Origin: Pochonia chlamydosporia 170
Lineage: Eukaryota; Ascomycota; Sordariomycetes; Hypocreales; Clavicipitaceae
Assembly (NCBI RefSeq): GCF_001653235.2
Contig: NW_019154045.1
Location: 124,001-188,000 of the forward strand
Reading direction: 5' to 3'
Length of the DNA stretch: 64,000 nt
Shown here: piece after piece, positions 25,637-36,804 of the stretch
How the letters are laid out: each line of letters starts with the position of its first letter
How positions within the stretch are numbered: the first letter of the stretch is position 1
The notes under the pieces: model-generated
The model's database searches: none
Seen by the model: only the letters and a program-made list of their open reading frames with translations
What the model was told of the DNA's origin: nothing
Translations under genes and position numbers: made by a program

Positions 25637-28600
25637 ATGGATGTCCATCGCATCGGGTTCACTGACATATCCTCCGTTGCTCGCAACACAGTTGACTCCC
25701 CAGGCGATGCGAAAGCCAAATGCAAGTAAGTTCGCTGGTGCCTGCTCTTGACATCGTGGAGGCTTTGGGAATGGTGTGCTGACTTGACAGTGTCATTTTT
25801 ATCCACGGACTAAAAGGACACCCGAGAAAGACCTGGGGTCCTCCAAAGCTAAAGCCTGCCATTACGCCAAAGTCACAGTCCAAATGGAAGAATGTACGAT
25901 CCTTCATCCGAGCGACGTCTGCCGTCTCATCGGCTACGGATGTCACGCAACAGAAGATTGAAACTGATAATTCCTCCGTCACCGATACTACGGCTTCCGG
26001 ACGCTCCTCAGCTTCTCCAACGTCTCCTTCCATATTTTCCTCCACGTCATCTATGTCTTTCTCCTCTACCACAACTGCTGACTCGGTATCATCGCATGCG
26101 GCTACGCCTGCGGAGGCCAAGATTTTTTGGCCAGCAGATCTCCTCGCACAGGACCTTCCCGAAGCGCGAATTTGGACTTATGGATATAATGCTGATGTTC
26201 TTGCCGGCATGTTTCAGATGAATAACAAGAATAGCATATCACAGCATGGACGAGACCTGGCCGCGAGGCTCGAAAGAGATGTTGATAATGATGTGCGTTT
26301 ATTTACGACCACAGACTGCTTTGCGGAACCTTCTAACTTTAGTAGCTTCCAATCATCTTTGTGGCCCATAGTTTGGGTGGCATTGTCGTCAAAGATGTGA
26401 GCTCATACTCGAAACATTACGTTGACTCTCTACAATGACCACTGTCACTAACTGGCTGCGAGGCTCTGCATCGATCCGAGGCTTGCCAGAACCGCACAAA
26501 ATACATTGTTTTCCTTGGCACACCTCACCGTGGAAGTGCATGTGCCGGCTGGGGAGAAATCGCGTCCAACCTAGCTCGTCTCGCAGGTCAAGATCCTAAC
26601 AGCAAATCGCTCAAGGCATTAGACGTCAATAGTGAAGTTCTAGACAACATCCATGAAGAGTTCAAGAACATAGTCCATACCCAGGGAATCAAGATACACA
26701 CATTTCAGGAGGCTAGGGGCATGCCTGTAATGAAAGGTGTCGACCACAAGGTATCGCATCGTCCCATTGTTCGCAAAAGCATTCTAATGCTAACGAGACC
26801 CTCGCACGTAGGTTGTGGATGATGTGTCTTCTAAGGCTGACCTCCCACGATCAATTGAAACTGTGGAGAGCATAGACGCTGATCATATGCAAATGGTCAA
26901 ATGCGGGACTAAATCTGACGACTCATATCGTGCGGTTTATGGCGTGATAAGGCAGTTCATTCTAAGTCTACCAGAGGAGCAAGCGTCGTCACTGCAATCA
27001 CAGGCAGCGACACAGCCGATACCTGATAGCCTCGACAATGGATCACCTAGCCAGCCCATCGTTGAAGGCCCCTCTGAAATACCTAGATCTTCGGCGTCAG
27101 GACCTAATGAGGTTGATAGAGGGCGCCAAAAGTGTAGGTGTGCAAACTATTGTATTGCCGCTTCAGGCCATGCTAATATTGTATAGTCCTTGTTCCCTAT
27201 AACAAAAACCCCGATTTCATCGAACGCACCAATGTCATGATGAAATTACGAGAGCAATTCGGACATGGTGCTTCTACGGCAACAGGACAGTCTCGCCAAC
27301 GAGTGGCACTTCACGGACTTGGCGGCGTTGGGTATGTTCAGCACCTACATGATACAAAGACAGGATATTAAGCTCTCCTAGAAAAACACAGATTGCTCTG
27401 TCATATGTTTACTGGCTTCATGGGTATCGTCCCGACATGTCGGTATTCTGGGTCCATGCAAGCAGTATTGATCGATTCCGCCATGCATACACCAACATTG
27501 CCAAAGAGTGCAACATTACCAAGAGTGATAATTCCAACACAGACCCTCTTGAGATGGTCAAGGCTTATCTAGAGAGCCAAGAGAGCGCACCCTGGATGCT
27601 TGTAATCGACAATGCAGACGATGCGGAACTGTTCTTCCAGTCATCGCTTTCCATCCAAGCCTCAGTGGGCAGCAGTGACGAAGCCAGGGAAGAGCCCTTA
27701 CTTGGACCGTATATTCCAACATGCTCTCATGGTTCAGTATTGATAACAACACGAAATAAGGCTGCAGGAGTAAAATTGGCACCAGGGAAACCACCGATCG
27801 AAATTGAGAAAATGGATGAAGACGAAGCCGGGCAGCTCATACAGACAATTCTTCTGGACAGTGAAATACCCCCCGAAGAATCCACTGCATTGGCATCAAA
27901 GCTTGAGTTCTTGCCTATCTGTATAGCACAAGCCGCTGCGTTCATTCTCGAAAACTCCATCACGATTGGGGATTACATGGAGCTACTGGATGACAACGAC
28001 CAGACCCTGGTGGATCGACTGAGCGAGCCATTTGAAACTATGGGACGGGACTCGGAAATGCCTCACGCGGTAGCGGCGACATGGATGGTTTCTTTCAATC
28101 AAATTCGGCGACAGTGCGTTCTTGCAAGCGACTTCCTTTCCTTCATCTGCCTGTTTAGCCGCCAGGCGATACCAAAGGATTTTGTGCTCGAGTATTATGA
28201 CGAGACACGGGGAAAGATAGGAGCAGCGGAAAAGGTCGAAATTGCCAAGGCCTTTGGGGTGTTGAAGGCATTTTCCTTCATCTCAGAAGCGAAGGATAAG
28301 ACTGTGAGCATTCACAGACTTGTCCAGCTTGTCACGCGGAAGTGGCTCCTGAATGAAGATAAGCTGAGTGATTTCGCGGGGCTGGCGGTATACATTTTGT
28401 CCATCTATTACCCACATGCAGATCATGACACGATGCGCACATGCATCAACTACATGCCTCATGTGCAGGCGGTCCTGCAATTCTGTGATCCTAACTCGGA
28501 CGATGACGAGCGAGACAAAGCCCGGATACTACACAACGTTGGAACTTACTTTGTTCTCACTGGGCAGCACGAGCTCTGCCTGGAGACACAGAGAGAAAGC

Positions 28601-29716
28601 CTGCAAATTTGCGAGAGAGTTTTAGGACGGGATCATGATGAGACACTTGTCTGCCAGGAAGCTATGTCAGATATTTTATTACACCTTGGCAAAGAGGACG
28701 AAGCAGAGAAACTTCAGCTTGAGGTGCTCCAAATACGGGAAAAAAAATATGGCCCAGACTATACAGAGACGCTGATAAGTCAGTACAACTTGGCCTCTTT
28801 ATACCATCAGCAGGGACGATACGATGAAACGGAGGCACTTTGTCTCAAAATCATAGCGCAAAGCAAACGAATACTTGGTGACAGGCACACAGAGACGCTT
28901 GATTGTATGGAGCGTTTGGCCGAACTATACAGCAAGAGCGCCGTTGGCCGTTTCAACGAGGCTATGGACATATTGTCATTTGTAGTAGAAGCCCGAAAGG
29001 AGGTTCAGGGGCATACACACGCGGATACCTTGGACAGCATGTCCATGCTAGCAAGAGCCTATGAAAGGGTGCAAAAATACGAAGAGGCATTGCAACTGGC
29101 TACTCACACTTATGAAGAGAGCAAACTAAAGTACGGCATTGATCATGATGCAACTTTGAAAAGAAGCGGTCACTTAGCAAGTCTATATTCTTTGCTAGCA
29201 AGGCCGGACCTTGCTGAAGCTCTGCGGTTGTGGCAATATCGATGCCTGTTGGAGAAGTATGGCCCTGATCACTATGAAGTTGAAAGGGCCTGCCGACTAC
29301 TCGCTCATGACTACGCTGAGATGAGAAGGTTTGAGGAGTCGGAAAACCTGTTGACGGACAAATTAAACCGCCACAAAGCAACCAAAGGACTGAACCACCG
29401 AAAGACAATTGTTTCAATGCAGGATTTGGCAGAACTGTGGGCAAAGCAAGGGCGCTATGAGGCAGCCTTCGCCTTGGGTCAGGATTGTCTACAACGAGCA
29501 AGAAAAGTTTTAGGGGTTGATACACCCCAAACAAAAAGCATCAGTGATCACTTGACGGAGTGGAAGTACTGGCAAGATCGTGGTAGACCGTATAGGTGTG
29601 ATATTTCGATCATGGAGTGGTACCGCGAGATGGTTGCAGAGTCAAATATACCCACGGAAGGGCTGGACAAACTGACATTGGCGATATTGAATTTGATCAA
29701 ATTGGGAGTAATCTGA
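25637..29716 (+). CDS. NLR-like receptor: SesB-type hydrolase, NB-ARC, TPR
   Basis: A predicted protein of about 1243 residues in seven exons: 25637-25725, 25791-26292, 26346-26396, 26463-26750, 26812-27132/3, 27187-27331 and 27382-29716. All joins are in frame. The N-terminal alpha/beta hydrolase domain has IFIHGLKGHPRKTW (32-45), nucleophile motif AHSLGG (Ser206) and FLGTPHRGS (231-239), the pattern of the SesB-like domain of fungal NLRs. The NB-ARC domain follows a linker: P-loop GLGGVGKT (461-468), Walker B LVIDNADD (about 539), LITTR (about 586) and an MHD-like IHRLVQ (about 776). About eight divergent 42-residue TPR units with GxDHxxTL-type ends run from about 848 to 1215. Such STAND proteins act in fungal non-self recognition or cell death. 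The ligand is unknown. A serine-rich insertion lies at about 85-150 in the hydrolase domain. Confidence 0.92.
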
Positions 29717-29978
29717 TCGGGCGGGGGTTTCTTTTGGTCCACATTGTCCCAACTCGAGGAATCGCTGGAGAAAACAACCGGCGGTGTGTAGAAGTTGACG
29801 AGAGGATGAAGCATTGCTACAACAGAATCAATGCTGGTGTATCCGGTATTCGCTATTTCAAGCTAAAAAAGAACTAAAGCACCCCCCCCGTGCTCCATCC
29901 AAAGATATTGAAACTCGTCATCGTAATTGCGTCGTGACATTGACGAAGGCGTTGCTGGCTTCCATTCATAAAATTCGC

Positions 29979-30356
29979 TTACTTCTTGCCGCTCTTCTTG
30001 ATACCCTGGCTACCGGTATTAAGGGGGCCTTTGCCGCCGACTTTCGCCTTCATGTCCTGCAGGGCCTTCTTTTCTATACAACAGGTCAGAACAAGACCAG
30101 TAACTTGGGGGAGTGGATGTCGGCGGTGGTGTTTAGCGGTGACGAACCCAGCCTTCTTTTTTCTATGAGACGCTCATCGTCCGAGTCGAGCTCCTTCGCA
30201 GCCTTCTTCGGTCCCTTCTCTGGCTTCATCTTGCCACCTACAAGAAACGCCTGTCAGTCCCTCTTTTCGCCCGGAAATCGATTCGGCAGCGTTTGAAGAA
30301 ATGACGAAAAAATTGGAGCAAAGGATGCACGTACCTTGTCTGCTCTGGCCACCCAT
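29979..30356 (-). CDS. tma7: Translation machinery-associated protein 7
   Basis: A tiny basic protein of 68 residues in three exons (30356-30335, 30237-30148, 30073-29979). The first exon is only 22 nt. The assembled protein begins MGGQSRQGGKMKP, continues with a Lys/Glu-rich helix and ends GPLNTGSQGIKKSGKK, the hallmark C-terminus of Tma7/CCDC72 proteins. Tma7 was found with yeast ribosomes and helps translation; its exact role is unclear. Intron 2 has a weaker donor (GTTCGT) but the junction gives a Glu that aligns with the family helix. No start alternative is needed, as the ATG follows a clean exon. Confidence 0.9.
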
Positions 30357-31460
30357 AATTAATCAACGATGCAGAGATCCAAAAAGGGAAGTATTGTTTC
30401 GCTGCTACAATAGAGAGCAAGGGCCACCCGCGTTGCTGGTACGATTGCTGGTTGGCTCTCAAGGGCTGTTGGTTACACGAGAATTTGGACGAGAAGGGGA
30501 AAATATCGTGGCTTTCTGGCGGGGATCAAGAGGCGGCTGGTGCTGAGAGACAAGAAATCTACGAAGGGGAAGTGGCGGATTCTCTTTTTGGATTAGCTTG
30601 GAATTGAGAATCGTGGACCTTGGAAGAAAGAAGCCATTTACAATCTGTGGCCAATGTATTTGTCTACTTTCAAATGTAGTGTAGCATATAATAATATGTT
30701 GCAATATACCATAACACACTGACCGATATGATGAATCTTTTATCCGAGCAACATGCAGTATCTTAACCTCCTACGATGACTTGAAGTGTAAGATGAGGCC
30801 ATACGGTGAGAAAGTAGATCCATTGATTTGAACGTTGCAGCCAGCCAGATAGGTCGGACATATCGCCTCCATGCAGGCTATTTGGGTATCATTATGGATA
30901 TACAAGTCAATCTACATCCTCCTTGGTAATTTATTACGATATTTACCATACCTTCTCTATAATTTTAGACAGACAATGCCAGATACCATCAATCCCACAA
31001 GTACCACTTCGGCGCTAGTACTGACGCCAAAGCCGCTTCCATCGGTTATCCCGATCGAGGTTCCTTCCTCATCCAACCTCCCACCCGCAAGACACCACCT
31101 CACATCTCTCAAAAACTTCCTATGTCGTCGTAATATATCATCCACACCGATCATCGATTCGCAATTTGCCTCGTCATCCAAATCCGTACCTCGGACTAGC
31201 ATCGTCGACACAGGCACTACAAACACAACAGTGGAGAACGCGGCCCCGTCAACTGCCAACATTCTCACGTTTCACGGTCGGATTTTACATGTGTCAGTCC
31301 CAACAATTTCGGGATAATCACCACGGCACCTCTTCACCACGAAACAGTCCATGATTTTCAACCCATGTCGGCTCATCCGCAATAAATACCATCGACAACC
31401 TCTCGCTTTCACCCTCCAACATACTGCGATGGCACCTTGACCGCATTCAAAACCGCCACC
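30357..31460. other. Intergenic region between tma7 and the PAQR gene
   Basis: This region separates divergent genes. It is AT-rich around 30640-30960 and contains one ATG-led Ser/Thr-rich frame (30976-31317), listed separately. Otherwise nothing is recognised. Confidence 0.5.
30976..31317 (+). CDS. Possible small Ser/Thr-rich protein
   Basis: An uninterrupted ATG-led frame of 113 codons, rich in Ser, Thr and Pro, with a short basic patch (CRRN) near its middle. I do not recognise it. It lies 143 nt upstream of the PAQR start on the same strand, so it could be an upstream ORF in that gene's leader, a separate small gene, or chance. No domain, signal peptide or membrane segment is evident. 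Confidence 0.25.
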   Translation: MPDTINPTSTTSALVLTPKPLPSVIPIEVPSSSNLPPARHHLTSLKNFLCRRNISSTPIIDSQFASSSKSVPRTSIVDTGTTNTTVENAAPSTANILTFHGRILHVSVPTISG

Positions 31461-32510
31461 ATGTCTACCGTCCGCCGCCGTCGCCCCTCAACCACAGAAT
31501 CTATCCTCACCACCCTGCAAACGCTCGAAAAGAAGGCTGAATCCAAATTCCTCCTTCTCTGGGACGACCTGCCCGCATGGCGTCGCGATAACGCCTTCAT
31601 TCGCTCTGGGTACCGCCAAATCCGCGCTTCCTACTTCCACTCTTTTCAGTCGCTGTTCTATCTGCACAATGAGTCTGTCAATATCTGGTCTCACCTCCTG
31701 GGAGCGATGGCCGCCATCGTAGCGTCCGCATACGTGTACTACGTCGTTCATCCTCGCTACGAAGAAGCTACCTCCTCGGATGTACTTGTCTTTTCTTGCT
31801 TCTTTGGCGGAGCCATTCTGTGTCTGGGAATGAGCGCAACGTTTCACGCCCTTGTAGATCATAGTGAGGCAGTCGCCAAATGGGGCAACAAGTTGGATTA
31901 TACGGGTATTGTAGCCCTGATTGTAGGGAGTTATGTGCCGGCTTTGTACTATGGATTTTTTTGCCGTCCTACTTTGATGTCGGCATATTTGTACTTGGTG
32001 AGTTTTTGATTGTCACATTTATTGATGTGTTTCATCTTGTAAGCTAACTACTTGATGAGATTTGTACATTGGGTATCGGCTGTGCTACAGTATCCTGGGT
32101 AGAGCGCTTTCGCACACCCAAATGGCGCCCATATAGAGCGTCCATGTTTATCGGCTTGGGCCTGTCGGGAGTGATTCCTGTTATCCATGGAGTGTCGATA
32201 TATGGCTATGCCGGGCTGGAAGCTCGCATGAGTATTAGCTGGATTATCGCCCAAGGAGCCATGTACATTTTCGGCGCGGTTTTATACGCAGTAAGTTTCG
32301 TCCCACATCAAAAGTATTGATCTGTTTAGCTGACCATGTCGCAAGGTCCGCTGGCCCGAGAGGAGTTTCCCCGGATCCTTTGACATTTGGGGCAGCTCGC
32401 ATCAGATATTCCACATCTTCGTGCTGTTAGCTGCCGGGACGCACTTTTATGGCATGGCCAAGGCGTTTGACGCCCATCACGGGAATGGACCACCATGTGT
32501 TTCGGAATAG
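31461..32510 (+). CDS. PAQR/Izh (hemolysin III-type) seven-TM protein
   Basis: A 310-residue membrane protein in three exons (31461-31997, 32060-32290, 32346-32510). The start codon has a strong context (GCCACCATG). The family signature is complete: NESVNIWSHL around 70-79, SATFHALVDH (123-134), LDYTGI (145-150) and SSHQIFHI near the C-terminus. His129, His275 and His279 are the expected zinc ligands of the adiponectin receptor fold, with seven hydrophobic segments between. Yeast relatives (Izh1-4) affect zinc and sterol homeostasis, and the human relatives have ceramidase-like activity. Its stop codon lies 19 nt from that of the convergent TFIIIC gene, so their 3' UTRs must overlap. Confidence 0.95.
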
Positions 32511-32529
32511 ATACTGCGTCCAAGCCAGC

Positions 32530-34715
32530 TCAACCAGCATTATCCAGACCCAAATCCATGACCCTCACCAAGCCTGACGCAATGGCCGCAGCAGCCCAGC
32601 ACCCAAACCCTTCATTCGGATTCCATTCGACGACAGTAATCCTCGACAACGGCTCGTACACGATTCCTCTCGTTGGATCCATCAACCCGCCCGTCTCTTC
32701 GTCGTCGTCATTTCTATCACCGGCTTCAAGATCAGCCTTTGTCGGCCGCTTGGGCTTCTTTCCGTGCTGCGCTTTAATCTCGCCCTTGGGACTCCTTCCC
32801 TTCTCAATAGCAAAACCATGGATGATGCGTGATGCGCCTCGTGCTGGAGCTAAGGGCTCTGCAGGAAACAGTTCCCTGGGGCGGTGTTCGTGTTGAAATA
32901 TGCGCAACCGATCAGTGAGCTCTCGCTTACTGGTGAACAGCTCAACTTGTGGATTCATGCTCCATAGCGATCCGTCACTTGTACCAACTAGCAGGAACGG
33001 ATGGGTTTTGCCAACCCCAAGACACGAGTTGTAGCTTTCACCGACGAATATCCTTCTCACAATGGGAAAGTAGCGCTGGTGCATGAATCCGACCATGGTG
33101 TTTAGCGCATTCGCGGAAGGGTATACCGAGAAGAAGCCCTGAATGTGGTCGCTGTAGGCCAACATGTTGGGCTGCCAGCTAACCGCGTTGGTTTGCACTT
33201 CGGTTGACTCGTATGTCGGACAGCTGAGGTCAACCAGTTTTGTTGTACCACCTACAGGCGTTGAAGCTACGAGAAATGGTTGCGATGGGGCGCCAGTTGC
33301 AATATCAATGATGAGACTGTGATGCACGGGGTGTCTTGACAGGAGACAGTTCGGGTGAAGCGACCACAGGGCTATTGAGCCATCCGAATATCCGATGACG
33401 AGTCTGTTGAAGTTTGCCCATGCGAAGCACGTAGCTTTGATTGAGGATTCGTTGTCAAGGATGAATGAAGCAAGGGGATACTCGACCTTGTCTATACCAA
33501 TAGTTAGCATATAAAAGATAGACCACAATAGATCAACGTACCAAATGACCCGTCCTGATCATCCACCTCAATGACATGTACGTTTCCATCGCCACACAGC
33601 ACAGCGAGATGATCGCACGCCGGACTCCATCGTATCCGCCTGGCACGCCCGTAATCCAGACATATAGTCTTCTTGAGCCGCGGTCCCTGCGTCGACGGTC
33701 TACGAACACCATCGATCTCCTCGTCCGTAAACGCCCATAGTTGCACGGTTCCGAATTTCTGGAAATCCGGCTTCTGGTGCTCCACCTCATAATTGTACTC
33801 CTCTTGATCTGAGTGCGGTATCACCGCCAAAGCAAGAATCTGCTCACCTTCCCTTCTTGGCATCCAGTCCATCCCCGTCACTATACCGCCGACATCGAAT
33901 ATCCAGCCCGTGGGGATCTTGGTCTCAGTTTCGTCGGTTTCGTATGGAATCCAGCCCTGTGAAAGGGCATACGAATCACCTGGATGCATGGGAATCTCTC
34001 TCTGCGCTTCAAACGGTCCCATTATTACTCTCAGTTCCCGCTTCGGCATTTGGTATAGAGTCGCCTCATCGTCGGTTAATGTCCTGTATTTTGTGCCAGT
34101 GACGGCATCGTCGTTTTTGACTCTCACAGCCCACTTTTCGGCCATGTATGCCATCTTCTCTCTGTACTGGTCTGCCCACGGTGCAATATTCGGAACTCCT
34201 TCCTCGGACACAACATTCCGAGGCGGCAGAACCGTCCACTTCATCCAGCGCTCCAACAGCCGCTGCGCAAGCTGAATACTCGCTTCTCGAGGACCATACC
34301 ATGTGTTTGTAAGTGCTTGGCCGCGCATCCCTCTGTCAAAGGGCCCGGCATACCCCTTGAGATGGGTATCTGTCGTGACGGGCTCGACGTCCATGTATCC
34401 TTTGTACGTGCCAGTGCCAGTGGTCGTAGTCTTCTTCACCTTTTTCACGCGCCTCCCAGGTGTGGTGGGTGTCTGGAACGCCGAATCTGCGGCATCGCTG
34501 TCGCCCTCTTCGGCAGAGGGCATGTCATCGTCGTTGGGGGACTCATTCACAGCTGATGCGTCAAAGTTTTCGTCTGAGTCGTTGGCGTGGGCTGGTTGGC
34601 GGGTGTGCCTTGTTCTGGGAGGGGCGGCATGTTGCTCTGTGTCGGAGGAGGAGCTGTCAAAGTCGTATTTTTGGGTGGTGTATGATTTTGTGCGGTTTGA
34701 TCTGCGGGTTCGCAT
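32530..34715 (-). CDS. sfc6: TFIIIC subunit, Tfc6/Sfc6-like WD40 protein
   Basis: A protein of about 711 residues in two exons (34715-33542 and 33491-32530) with a 50 nt intron (GTACGT donor, GCTAAC branch). The first 100 residues are acidic and Ser/Thr-rich, with a basic RRVKKVKK patch. From about residue 250 the chain shows WD40-like strands: FGTVQLWAF, RRIRWSP, GDGNVHVIEV and YSDGSIALW. This layout matches the tau-B WD40 subunit of TFIIIC, which binds the B box of tRNA genes with Tfc3 to recruit RNA polymerase III. The identification rests on overall pattern, so a different nuclear WD40 protein is possible but less likely. The stop is 19 nt from the PAQR stop. Confidence 0.78.
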
Positions 34716-35142
34716 TTTGGTGGTGGTTGAGGTGAGTGAGGAGGTTGAGGTTGAGGTTGAGGAAGTGAAGTGAGTGAGTGAAGTTGTTTTGGGTTTTTGT
34801 GGAGCTCGTTGTGAGATGTGAGAGGTGAGGTTGTGTGTTTGTGTATGCGGATGAGTTGCTGGCTGGAGGAATTGATTAATGAAACAAATACGGATAATAT
34901 GGTAGGGATTGTGATTATGATTGAATTTTGCAATTTATTTTACTGATGAAAATACAGGGTCGTGAAGGATGAGTTGGGTTGTTGCGATGCATATGTGAAG
35001 TTGATGGTCATCAACAATACCACCAAAATCTTGGTCAATTTGGGGAATGACCCAGACTAAATGTCGCATATACAAAAAATGTGAAATATAATGTAGACTT
35101 TTATATAATCGCAAATACGGGCATGTTTCTACAACCCGCAGT
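34716..35142. other. Intergenic region with purine-rich tandem repeats
   Basis: Upstream of the TFIIIC gene the plus strand carries GAGGTT and GTGA tandem units (about 34724-34790). On the minus strand this is a C/T/A-rich leader, which explains a long proline/threonine frame there. The remainder, to 35142, is AT-rich 3' flank of the reductase gene. Confidence 0.55.
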
Positions 35143-36116
35143 CTAAAACTGCGGCCCGCCACCAATCTGCATATAATTCGAAAACTCCTTCTGCAATCCA
35201 AGCTCCCGAATTCCCCCAATCTCCTCATCAGTCAACTCGAATTTGTCAAACTTCTCCAGATATCCCTTCAGTCTATCCAAACTCTTCCCCGTAGTAGCCA
35301 CTGCTAACCCCTGATCCAAACACCACTTCATCGCAATGTCACCATCCTTCACGCCATACTTGGCAGCCAACTCCCCAAACTTGTCATCAGCAGGACCAGG
35401 TCGTCCTCTAATAATAGGTGCAAGCGAGCTATAACACGAAGTTACAATACCCTCACTCTTCATCCAGGAAACGAGGTCGCCGTGCTGCTCGTAAACATGG
35501 CACTCGACCTGATTCACTGTTGGTGGGATGGTAGCTACCTCCAGAATAGGCTGTATCTGTGCCTTTGTAAAGTTTGACACACCAATTGACTTTACGCGAC
35601 CGGACCGGTGAACAGTTTCCATCTCCTTCCACTTCTCCTGTATGTCCTTGTCATTCTTTGCGAATCGTGGGTTATGAATAAGGTAGAGGTCAAAGTACTC
35701 TAGATCCAGTCTAGCGAGTTGCTGGGTGAGAGCTTCATCGACGGACAGCCCATTGTTGCAGTCGGCTTTGGACGTGATGAAGAGGTCTTTGCGTGGAATG
35801 TTGACCTTTTTGAGAGCAGCAGCTAGTTCATCATCCTTGTTGTACTCTGTCTACCGTTAGAGGCATGAATATATTTTAGGAAGGGTACTCACGCTCTGCG
35901 GTATCAATGTGGCGGTATCCCATGTTGAGTGCTTCTACGATGAGCTGCGTGCTATCAAAGTCGGGGAGTCCAAAGACTTGTCTGAACTTGGGGTTATGGG
36001 CTGTTCCGACGCCATATGCAATCTGGTCTTGTTAGATGGTATTGCATTGGTGAGTAGGGATGAGTACATACAGCTGGCATCTTGGAGCCGTCGTTTAGAG
36101 TGATGACTTTGGACAT
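35143..36116 (-). CDS. Aldo/keto reductase
   Basis: A 292-residue NAD(P)H-dependent oxidoreductase in three exons (36116-36072, 36022-35893, 35846-35143) with 46-49 nt introns. The first exon encodes MSKVITLNDGSKMPA, the usual first beta hairpin. The catalytic tetrad is intact: Asp55 (HIDTAE), Tyr60, Lys85 (TSKAD) and His116 (LYLIHNP). IGVSNF and the late cofactor segment TTGKSLDRLKGYLE are present. Length and motifs are those of single-domain AKRs that reduce aldehydes and ketones in the cytosol. Substrate cannot be told. It starts the stretch of redox and transport genes that runs to 48 kb. Confidence 0.93.
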
Positions 36117-36804
36117 GTTGGTGGTTTTCTGAGCTGATGAAGTAGGAGAGTGATATAGAAAGGAACACTTTTAGAAGAAACAAGTACAGTAACATTTAAC
36201 GACTTTATATACAAATCGACGGCAAGTTGACTAACACGATCATATCCGTGATGTGTTCGGCCCCGCAAGTATAGTTGACGCCACGCGATGCATTTGGTCC
36301 ACCGATGCTTATGTTCGTTTAACTGGCCAATGACCATGGACTATCTACGAGACTCATGACGGCGGATGGTTTAGCCAGGATTTGAAACATGCGTTTGTAA
36401 TGTGGATAGGTCGTCATGGTGCTCACAGGTTTGTCGTTGGATCACTTCTATCAAAGGATGGGCCGACGAGGCCGTGAGCACGGGCTTCTGCAGAAGTCTC
36501 CTCTGACTAGTTCTTCCTGTGGTATATTTAAAGCTGTGTTTCCTATTTCAGCTTCTTTAGAGTTGCGTACCTGATACCTCTTGTGGCTAGGTGATATTGC
36601 GAGGCAGCTAGTACTTTAACCAGCAGGACCGCTTGTCACTATGTATTATGAGGACCAACATTTGAACTCGAATAAACGCGACTGGTCACAAGGCACTCTG
36701 ATGCGGTAAAATCGACTTTTGTCTTTAATGCACCTGCTAATACTTCTTCATCACAATCCACGTCCAACTTTCCCACATCACTTGTTCATACCCACCATCC
36801 CCCA
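36117..36804. other. Intergenic region
   Basis: This is the promoter side of the aldo/keto reductase and the 3' flank of the ferric reductase. No supported gene or recognisable element was seen. Confidence 0.5.
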
